Source: Bermanella sp036960565 (GTDB taxonomy: Bacteria > Pseudomonadota > Gammaproteobacteria > Pseudomonadales > Oceanobacteraceae). From it: a DNA stretch of 64,000 nucleotides. The stretch lies in NCBI GenBank assembly GCA_036960565.1, contig JBALXQ010000001.1, positions 169,284 to 233,283 of the forward strand. Reading direction: 5' to 3'. Positions within the stretch are counted from its first letter, which is position 1; each line of letters begins with the position of its first letter. The position numbers and the translations under genes were made by a program. Of this stretch, positions 43,936-51,063 are shown in pieces. The notes beneath the pieces are model-generated. The model saw nothing but the letters and a program-made list of their open reading frames with translations. It was not told the DNA's origin and did no database searches.

Positions 43936-44904
43936 ATGACGGATAAAGATAAACAGGCAACGCAGGCTAAAAAAGTCTCCACCACCGCCCTAGCAAAACT
44001 TCTTAATATGGACAGCAAAGCCCTATTTGAATTATTGGTTACTCGCAAGTGGATCACGCGCACTCCCAATAAAGAAACGGGCAAGCTCGATACCGCTCTT
44101 ACCAAAAAAGGTCAGTTTGAAGGGGGTGAATATTTAAACTCGAAAAAATTTGGCACTTATATCGTTTGGCCTACCCGTGTTACCACTCACACTATTTTTA
44201 CCCGGCTTGAATCAAAGAAGTTGAATGCCTCGTCTTTAAGTAAGGCTCTATTTAATTCAATAGCCAGTTCAATGACCAGCTTCGCGCCTGATGCTTTGGC
44301 CATTGCGGCTATCGCTCCATGGCGCCTGAATTTAATATTAAGCGAACTTGGCTGGATCGTTAAAACAGTGAAAGGCTGGCAACTTACTCAATTGGGCACC
44401 GCTTTAGGGGGAGAGGAGTTGCAGCATGCCAGTACCGGTTTGAGTTACGTGGTGTGGCCGCAGAGTATTATTGAGCAGCAGCAATTAGTGGCTCTGCTTG
44501 ATGGTTTGTATGCCAAGAGCAATGATGACGATTTGTATGTCTGTTTAGATGGTCATCAGGTAGCAGGGGATACGCTTAGGCAAATTGATAACTGGCTTTA
44601 CACAGCTGGGCTTAATCATGCTGTTGGACGCGAGTTGCCCGAGGTCGGCCACTTTTGTGATTTTTACTTGCCTCAAGGTCAGGTCTACCTTGAATATTGG
44701 GACTACCAATACACAGGTCAGCAGGCGCAAAAGGTACCTGAATCGGTATGGCTTAAGCAAAAAGTTGCAAGGCGTGCTCTATATGAAAAACTGGGGCTTA
44801 ATGTTATTTCTCTACAGGCCAGTGACCTCATTAATAATGGCAAAGCCCTAAGCCTTGATGAAATACTGCCCAAACGCCTGTTGCAGTTTAATGTGCAGGT
44901 TTAG
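43936..44904 (+). CDS. winged-helix protein with PD-(D/E)XK-nuclease-like C-terminus
   Basis: I do not recognise a named family. The 322-residue protein has an N-terminal lysine-rich helix, then a winged-helix-like segment (TTALAKLLNMDSKALFELLVTRKWITR) and a second similar one around 130-165 (LNLILSELGWIVKTVKGWQLTQLG). The last third has a nuclease-like pattern: DFYLPQGQVYLEYWDYQ with Asp near 241 and Glu near 253, followed by VWLKQKVARRALYEKLGLNVISLQASDL with Lys near 274. This matches the D...ExW...K layout of PD-(D/E)XK enzymes. DNA binding and cleavage are inferred. It stands alone, not in a known defence operon. Confidence 0.55.
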   Translation: MTDKDKQATQAKKVSTTALAKLLNMDSKALFELLVTRKWITRTPNKETGKLDTALTKKGQFEGGEYLNSKKFGTYIVWPTRVTTHTIFTRLESKKLNASSLSKALFNSIASSMTSFAPDALAIAAIAPWRLNLILSELGWIVKTVKGWQLTQLGTALGGEELQHASTGLSYVVWPQSIIEQQQLVALLDGLYAKSNDDDLYVCLDGHQVAGDTLRQIDNWLYTAGLNHAVGRELPEVGHFCDFYLPQGQVYLEYWDYQYTGQQAQKVPESVWLKQKVARRALYEKLGLNVISLQASDLINNGKALSLDEILPKRLLQFNVQV

Positions 44905-45073
44905 CCCTGTTTCCTACTTAAGATCATTCTTCAGCATAAAAAATGGTCAATATTGTCGCTGCTAGTTGAAATTTGTTAGAATATGGCTTTTGAGCCCTGA
45001 CCCCCAGTCCTAGTGCCATGTCGCTATTTCCACAGGCTCTGTTTGCTTAATATTCAGTTTAACGGTTTATATC

Positions 45074-46687
45074 ATGGCTAAAAGCAGTTCCCCTTCTAAG
45101 CATGCTAGCTCGCCGCTGGCGCAGTGGTTAAAGAAAAAAGAAAACCTGTCCCAAAGTGAGATCCTGCAGTTTCTACAACAAAACAAGGGACGTTTGGAAA
45201 AATCCCTGGCGGCTATTCACAAAAACGATTTGATATACCGGTTTACGAACCGTTTCCTTGCCCTCACTTCATTTTTAGCTGAGGTCATTGATAAGGTTAA
45301 GAACATGCTTAGCCTGTGGTTAATGAAAATTCCGGCGCCAAATTTTCTAAAGCAAATTTTGGAAACGGTTACCGGCATGGTGAACTTTAAAGGAGCGGTG
45401 GAATTCATTCGCGCCAAGTTTTATGCCTTTAAAAAAGCCCCGCACAATACTCGTGTAGTTCAGTTAATGGATGATGTTATCGCTCATGCCACTAAACAGG
45501 GGCTCGATTTTAAGCAGCACTTCCCCGAAATTGTGGATAAGTTTGTTATTCGTAAAAATCAGTTGTTGCAGCACTCATTTTTAAAAGAATTTACTAAGAG
45601 TTTTTTAGAACGCCTGTTGTCCATTCCCTTTTTGTTTAACCGTTCGCTCTCGCCAGTACTGGCCGACAGCGCCTTGTGGCATAAATTTTTTGTGTTGCTG
45701 GAATCGCGTTACATTCAGGACATTGTGCTGGTGGATGAAGATAAAAACCAAACCTCGTTTAAACATGCCAGTAAGCGCGCGATTGAATCTTCTCAGGTGG
45801 TGCGTACTTTGTATGAGGCTTCGGTCATTAAGGCCAGTGGCCAGCGTATTTTTATTGTTGGCCATCACGAAGGGTACATAGGTCCGTATTTTGTGCGCAG
45901 TGCCGTGCGCCAATTAGGCTTTGATAATCTTACCGCCAACTGTAATACGGTAGTGGGGCCACGCATGTTTTCCAACGTGGTACTAAAAAGCGGTGCCAGT
46001 AACGTGGGCAATTTATTTTTAACCCTACCGTCGCAAAAAACTACTCAGGTAAATGAACACGGTCTGGCTGAAGCCTTGCAGAAAAATGCGCGCCGTACTC
46101 AGTTTTTAATCAAGATGCCCAATGCCGGTTTGAAATTAATTGAGCACTTGAACTATCAGGATTTCATGGAAGGTATTATTCACTTTGATGATGAGCGTTT
46201 TACCTTCTTGGCCGAAGCTTTAAACCAAAATGAAAAACAGGAGCTACAGGATTACCTACAAGCAGGCGATGCCAAGAGTGTTATGGCATCGTTTGATAAA
46301 GCCGATTACGACCTGTTTAAGTCGGTTATGTACGAGCCGTTTTTATTGTTCCCTGAGGGTTCGCGCTCGTACAACAATAAAGATGGCAGTATCACCATGA
46401 AGTATTTTAACCCAAAATTTCTACAGGCTTATTTTCGCCCCGGTGATGTGATCTTACCTATCAGCTTGGTAGGCGGTTCGGATATCACCAATGGCTGGCG
46501 CTTAAAGAAGGGCGTGCTAGGGTTGTCGGTAGCCAAGCCGTTTACCGTGAGCCAAGAGATGATTGATGATTTTGAAACCCACGGCGTTGAACTCATGCGT
46601 ACTATCGCGAGCCTTATCAATACCAAACAAGTGCATTTTGATGAGGCGGTGCAGGCAGGGGATAGCTCTGAACTTGATCTGGTTTAG
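45074..46687 (+). CDS. PlsC/PlsB-like acyltransferase domain protein
   Basis: The 537-residue protein has an N-terminal 230-residue helical part of unknown type and an acyltransferase domain. FPEGSRS (near 435) is the canonical motif III, and VILPISLVGGSD fits motif IV. The expected motif I (HxxxxD) appears as GHHEGYIGPYF (near 263-273), which lacks the acid at the usual place, so activity needs care. VVGPRMFSN may be motif II. The role may be phospholipid or lipid acylation. A PLPxL-like membrane helix is not obvious. Neighbours do not help. Confidence 0.68.
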   Translation: MAKSSSPSKHASSPLAQWLKKKENLSQSEILQFLQQNKGRLEKSLAAIHKNDLIYRFTNRFLALTSFLAEVIDKVKNMLSLWLMKIPAPNFLKQILETVTGMVNFKGAVEFIRAKFYAFKKAPHNTRVVQLMDDVIAHATKQGLDFKQHFPEIVDKFVIRKNQLLQHSFLKEFTKSFLERLLSIPFLFNRSLSPVLADSALWHKFFVLLESRYIQDIVLVDEDKNQTSFKHASKRAIESSQVVRTLYEASVIKASGQRIFIVGHHEGYIGPYFVRSAVRQLGFDNLTANCNTVVGPRMFSNVVLKSGASNVGNLFLTLPSQKTTQVNEHGLAEALQKNARRTQFLIKMPNAGLKLIEHLNYQDFMEGIIHFDDERFTFLAEALNQNEKQELQDYLQAGDAKSVMASFDKADYDLFKSVMYEPFLLFPEGSRSYNNKDGSITMKYFNPKFLQAYFRPGDVILPISLVGGSDITNGWRLKKGVLGLSVAKPFTVSQEMIDDFETHGVELMRTIASLINTKQVHFDEAVQAGDSSELDLV

Positions 46688-46851
46688 AAGGCTACTGAAA
46701 AACTAATTTACTCGCTCTGGCGGCGTTAAAAATAGACTCAAAGTGCTCTTTTATAATTATAAAATCCGCTTTTTCGTCAATTTTTGCCTCGCCAGTTCAT
46801 CGCCATAAACATTTTTCAAAAGCCTCCTGACATAATGGAAGGCTAAATAAA

Positions 46852-46880
46852 AAATTCCGCTTTAAAAGCGGCCTTTTTTA
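46852..46880 (+). terminator. intrinsic terminator between convergent genes
   Basis: CCGCTTT and AAAGCGG form a stem followed by CCTTTTTT, ending the acyltransferase transcript 22 bases before the MOSC gene's 3' end. Confidence 0.8.
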
Positions 46881-46901
46881 TTGGCTAGTAGCAATACTCA
46901 C

Positions 46902-47405
46902 TTACCTTTCTTGAACGATCAGCGACACCGTATCCCCTACCTTAATGCTGCCAGTCTTTAATATTTTTGCACACAAGCCGCCGTGGCCTAGCATGGCTGC
47001 CACTGCTCCCTTACCCAGGGCCGTTTCCATTCGAGTACAGGGGTGGCACAGGGCAGTGGCTTCAAACATGGCCTCGCCTATGCTGAATTTCTGATGGCGC
47101 AGAGCGCTGAGATTAATACCTTTCACCACCAAATTGCGGCGCAAAAGGTTGGGGTTAATATTATCCACACCCATAAAGTGCGCCGTTTGTTGAATATACT
47201 CTTCAGATATTAGAGTCACCTGACGGGCCGAACCGGGTGTCTTGTCACATCGGTGATCGCCCACTAACCCCAACTCTTGCAAGGCCATAGCTTCGGTGAC
47301 TTCAATTAAATCGAGTTTGCGCCCAGGTCGCAGGCCAATCCAGCTGAGGCTGCCGGGTTTCAAATCACGTGTGTAGCGGCTGAGTAAGCGTTGTTGTGCG
47401 CTCAT
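46902..47405 (-). CDS. MOSC-domain protein
   Basis: The 167-residue protein is a single MOSC domain: IGLRPGRKLDLIEVTEAMALQELGLVGDHR at the start, QVTLISEEYI, LLRRNLVVKGINLSALRHQKFSIGEA and the conserved Cys in ALCHPCTRMETALG, ending SIKVGDTVSL. MOSC proteins use or sense molybdenum cofactor or sulfur, like YiiM, which reduces N-hydroxylated compounds. It lies far from the nar and moeA genes. Small MOSC proteins are often stand-alone reductase partners; function is not defined here. Confidence 0.85.
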   Translation of the reverse strand: MSAQQRLLSRYTRDLKPGSLSWIGLRPGRKLDLIEVTEAMALQELGLVGDHRCDKTPGSARQVTLISEEYIQQTAHFMGVDNINPNLLRRNLVVKGINLSALRHQKFSIGEAMFEATALCHPCTRMETALGKGAVAAMLGHGGLCAKILKTGSIKVGDTVSLIVQER

Positions 47406-47554
47406 GGGATGCTCATCGTTTTAAATTGTTAGCACCTTAGAGGCAGAGTCTAGGTTGGAGTTCCCAGCCAATTTGCTTTATCCATAAGCTTGATTTGGCC
47501 GCTATGTGCTAAATTAGCCAAGATTGAACTATATGCGGGGCTCTGGTGGCATTA

Positions 47555-48523
47555 ATGATGAATAAAAGGCAGGGTTTAATAGTTGGTTTGCTGATGATAT
47601 TTAGCCTGCAGGCCATGGCGTACAGTCTTAAAAATCACGAACAGATTACTCGGGATGCCAGTGCCCTGATTAATGAGTGTCGCCAGCAAAAATTAATAAC
47701 AACCCTGAATCCTGAGGCCCAGCTGCCGGTGCTGATTGCTTATAACCTCGATCAAGACCAAATATTACGCAAAGCCAGGCTGTGGCATTTTCCCTTCGAT
47801 AAAAACCAGCCACCGCTTAAAAGTGCCACCAGTTGGGTTGGTAATACTTTGGTGATTTCCACCAGCTTTAACCTATGGACTGACTATCTTTATACACAGG
47901 CACAGTTAACTCGTTTGCATAGAGAGATTTACCCGGCCATGGGGGCGCTGCTGCATTATATTCAGGATGTATCGGTGCCAGCCCATGCTGTGCCTATCTT
48001 TCATCCGGTGCGCTATTTCCCTCCCAAGGCCGATGGCTTTGACAGTTGGCAGCAGTTTAATGCCTATCCTTGGTTGCAGAATGAGGCCCAGTTAAAAAAG
48101 GTCTGTGGAAAGATTGCTGCTCAAGACGGTAATGCTCAATCAATCCTTGCCAGCACCCAACAACAAACTCGTGACAACATTCAAAATGGCATGGGCTTAA
48201 ATGCAGAGCCTGATGTTTGGCTAAAACTGTACCCTCTAGACGCCGCTAAACCCGATGGATTTGCCCAATATGGATGCGACTCTGGTGGGGATTATGGCGA
48301 CGCGGTGCTCAATTGTGATGATCAGCAGATAGAAGTGCCATTGCAGGATTACATCAACTTTGCCAGCGCTCAGCGAAATTTGGCAACGGTGGCCAGTGCT
48401 CGCCTTATTTATGTGATGCAACAAGCGCTTTCTGTGTGTGATGGGCCCAATTGTGTTGCTAAAGATGGCGATGAACATTGGTTGCCTAATGCGTCACAAC
48501 TTAGACGTTTGCTTAGAAATTAA
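47555..48523 (+). CDS. secreted phospholipase C / P1-nuclease-like protein
   Basis: The 322-residue protein has a signal peptide (ends QAMAYS) and a helical zinc-enzyme pattern: H near 27 (LKNHEQITRDAS), RLWHFPFD, and ALLHYIQDVSVPAHAVPIFHP (H-x3-D-x7-H) near 138, the hallmark of zinc-dependent phospholipase C and P1 nuclease. The Trp at the mature N-terminus is replaced by Tyr. In-frame ATGs at 47555 and 47558 are both possible; the upstream GTG is less likely. It likely hydrolyses phospholipid or nucleic acid outside the cytoplasm. It is monocistronic. Confidence 0.75.
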   Translation: MMNKRQGLIVGLLMIFSLQAMAYSLKNHEQITRDASALINECRQQKLITTLNPEAQLPVLIAYNLDQDQILRKARLWHFPFDKNQPPLKSATSWVGNTLVISTSFNLWTDYLYTQAQLTRLHREIYPAMGALLHYIQDVSVPAHAVPIFHPVRYFPPKADGFDSWQQFNAYPWLQNEAQLKKVCGKIAAQDGNAQSILASTQQQTRDNIQNGMGLNAEPDVWLKLYPLDAAKPDGFAQYGCDSGGDYGDAVLNCDDQQIEVPLQDYINFASAQRNLATVASARLIYVMQQALSVCDGPNCVAKDGDEHWLPNASQLRRLLRN

Positions 48524-48673
48524 CCAGATAGACCAAGACTGTTGTGGTGTTGGATTTTTAAGGGTTTAACGGGTTAGAATCCTTGCCAAATTTATCAATG
48601 ACGTTTTTAACGATTTTCACTAACGATCTTTGTTAATAACGCTACTTAACGACCTAATCAACAGGACTGTGCC

Positions 48674-49144
48674 ATGCCTCCTCTATTTATTCTTGCGATC
48701 TTACTTGTGGTGATTTTTTTCAGCTGGCGTTCAATCAAGCGTCGCCAGGCCAGCTTTGGCAATATTCAAGAAGGCAGTGAGTTTCTCGACAATAATAAGG
48801 GCAAGGAAGGGGTTAATACCACCGCTTCGGGTCTGCAATACCTAGTCTTAAATGAAGGCGAGGGTGATGAGCATCCAAAAGCCAGTGATAAGGTCACCGT
48901 GCATTATCATGGCACTTTGTTGGACGGCACTATATTTGATAGTTCAGTGCAGCGTGGTGAGAGTATTTCATTTGGTTTAAACCAGGTGATTCCCGGCTGG
49001 ACCGAAGGGGTGCAGTTGATGGTGGTGGGTGAGAAAACTCGCTTCTTTATTCCCAGTAATCTGGCCTACGGCAAGAGCGGAGCGGGCGCCATTAAACCCG
49101 GTGCTACTCTGATTTTTGAAGTGGAACTATTAGGTATTAATTAA
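48674..49144 (+). CDS. FKBP-type peptidylprolyl isomerase, membrane-anchored
   Basis: The 156-residue protein has an N-terminal transmembrane helix (residues 3-18) and an FKBP domain (about 55-155) with KVTVHYHGTLLDGTIFDSS, LNQVIPGWTEGVQLM and LAYGKSGAGAIKPGATLIFEVELLGI, all active-site aromatics present. It would fold proteins on the periplasmic face. AGGACTGTGCC upstream places AGGA well. It is monocistronic, upstream of zapE. Confidence 0.9.
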   Translation: MPPLFILAILLVVIFFSWRSIKRRQASFGNIQEGSEFLDNNKGKEGVNTTASGLQYLVLNEGEGDEHPKASDKVTVHYHGTLLDGTIFDSSVQRGESISFGLNQVIPGWTEGVQLMVVGEKTRFFIPSNLAYGKSGAGAIKPGATLIFEVELLGIN

Positions 49145-49227
49145 CCCCTCTTGCTTGTAAAAGTGTTGTTAGTTAAAAGTGCTTTATTCAGCCCGCACGA
49201 CGGGCGTTTCTTTTAATTTATTTTAAA

Positions 49228-50439
49228 ATGCCCATGAATACTCAAACCCTTGTTACCGAGTTCACTAATTCTCCATTAAGCGTTATTAGCCCCAAGCAAC
49301 TGTACCTTCAGGCCGTGGCCAATGGTGAAGTGAGTGAGGATAGTGCGCAACAGGCGGCGCTTGAAGCCATTAATGATCTGCACCAATGTATCGAGGCAGC
49401 TAATTACTTGCCAACCCAAGGTGCGGCCCAGGCGGGTGGTTTAGGGTTGTATTTATGGGGACGAGTGGGGCGCGGAAAAACCTATCTAATGGACATTTTA
49501 GTGGCTTCTTTGGCCCCGGAAGTTTGTTTGCGTCAGCACTTCCATCACTTTATGAAAGATGTGCACAGTAAACTGACGGAGCTTGAAGGGCAGGGAGACC
49601 CGTTAAAACATATTGCTCGGGAGCTGGCCGAGCAATATCGAGTTTTGTGTTTTGATGAGTTTTTTGTCAACGACATTGGCGATGCCATGCTGTTGGGGCG
49701 TTTGATGATGTTTCTATTTGAGGAAAACATGCTGGTGGTGGCCACTAGTAACTGTGAACCCAATGAGCTTTATAAAGACGGTTTGCAAAGAGATAGTTTT
49801 ATTCCTGCTATAAAGGCCATAGAAAAAAACATGCAAGTGTTAGAGATGTCTGGCCCTAAAGATCACCGTGAACGAGATCTTGAAAAAGCACAAAATTATT
49901 TCTTAACGCATATTAGCCAAGTAGCATTAACCGTCAAAATGGATGAGTTGGGTTTAAAACAGGGCGATGAAAACCAATACGGTATTCTCGATGTATTGGG
50001 TCGTGAAATCATGTACCTAGATAAACATGAGGACAGTATCGTATTTGATTTTAATGATCTGTGCCTGGGCCCAAGAAGTCATTTCGATTACATAGAAATA
50101 GCCCAGCGTTTTAGTACTGTTGTGTTGGTGAGTGTACCTGTGTTGGGAGGGTATGCCCATGAGCACATTAAAGCCCGAGGCACCGAAGACGGCAGTGTGG
50201 GCTCGGGTAAAACGGGTGAACGCCAAGTTCTGTTAGCCCCTATGGATGATGGTGCCCGACGTTTTATTGCCTTAATAGATGAGCTGTACGACCAGAAAGT
50301 AAAATTGTATTTAAAATGTGATGTCGCCCTTGAGGAGTTATACACGCAAGGATCTTTGAGTTTTCAATTTGAGCGGGCCCGTAGCCGCCTGATTGAGATG
50401 GGCACAAAGGAGTATATGGCCCAGGCGAAAACCATTTAA
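49228..50439 (+). CDS. zapE: cell division ATPase ZapE (AFG1-like)
   Basis: The 403-residue protein has the AFG1/ZapE ATPase: Walker A near 80 (YLWGRVGRGKTYLMD), HHFMKDVHSKL, Walker B near 137 (VLCFDEFFVNDIGDAMLL), sensor TSNCEPNELYKDGLQRDSFIPAI and late LYLKCDVALEELY. ZapE modulates the Z ring under low O2 or high temperature in E. coli. Length (403) is a little longer than E. coli ZapE (375). It stands alone, not in the rpsI-rplM setting common elsewhere. The ATG at 49228 is one of two close ATGs. Confidence 0.9.
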   Translation: MPMNTQTLVTEFTNSPLSVISPKQLYLQAVANGEVSEDSAQQAALEAINDLHQCIEAANYLPTQGAAQAGGLGLYLWGRVGRGKTYLMDILVASLAPEVCLRQHFHHFMKDVHSKLTELEGQGDPLKHIARELAEQYRVLCFDEFFVNDIGDAMLLGRLMMFLFEENMLVVATSNCEPNELYKDGLQRDSFIPAIKAIEKNMQVLEMSGPKDHRERDLEKAQNYFLTHISQVALTVKMDELGLKQGDENQYGILDVLGREIMYLDKHEDSIVFDFNDLCLGPRSHFDYIEIAQRFSTVVLVSVPVLGGYAHEHIKARGTEDGSVGSGKTGERQVLLAPMDDGARRFIALIDELYDQKVKLYLKCDVALEELYTQGSLSFQFERARSRLIEMGTKEYMAQAKTI

Positions 50440-50635
50440 AAATGGCACATCTGTGCAGGTTTTTGGCGGTTGAATTAAGCAACTTGGATATTTTTTAGCT
50501 GGCTTTTATGGCACACTGTGGCGCTAATAAATGTGCCAAGCCATCATATTGGCTTGAGCCATGATAATAATAAAAAACAATTGCCTCTCTGGGTAATTAA
50601 GCAAATACATCACTCACCAGCAAAGGAGCCGCTGC

Positions 50636-51055
50636 ATGTTGTTAAACTTGTCACCCATGCCAATGCCGTGGTTTTGTTATTCTCCTTGTAAGCAGGTTAT
50701 GGCGAACTTCTGCAAATTTTCACTAATACTCGTAGCCGTATTTTCGTGCAGTGAAGCGTTTTCTAGCGAATCAAATAATTCGGACCATTTTTCTTCTGTA
50801 AATGATCAGCAAGTCTCTTTAAGGGTTATTTATTACCCTCACCATTCAATTGAAAAAAACAAATTAATAAACGAATTAAAAAAGCATTGTTTAAAAAATG
50901 ATGGTATCGAATACATCCGAAAAATGAGTACCCTTGGCCACGTATTATTATTACGCAGCCAAACTGAAACAGCGCTTAACCTTCTTTTTCATACGATCAA
51001 GCAACAACCCGAAACCCGGGTGCTTGAAGCCGACTCAATTATAAAAATACAATAA
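50636..51055 (+). CDS. stand-alone I9-like prodomain/inhibitor of the next protease
   Basis: The 139-residue protein has AAGGAG before the ATG and a signal-like stretch at about 22-42 (MANFCKFSLILVAVFSCSEAF). The mature region resembles the prodomain of the next protease: IEYIRKM-ST-LGHVLLL aligns with LSYVRAM-RGSSGHVMKL, and ETALNLLFHTIKQQPETRVLEAD aligns with EEVNVIAAAIAKENDAVEYAEAD, the usual I9 helix-strand end. It ends right where a prodomain would meet the catalytic domain and lacks catalytic residues. The gap to the protease is eight bases. A role as a separate folding helper or inhibitor is inferred. Confidence 0.6.
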   Translation: MLLNLSPMPMPWFCYSPCKQVMANFCKFSLILVAVFSCSEAFSSESNNSDHFSSVNDQQVSLRVIYYPHHSIEKNKLINELKKHCLKNDGIEYIRKMSTLGHVLLLRSQTETALNLLFHTIKQQPETRVLEADSIIKIQ

Positions 51056-51063
51056 TAAATATT

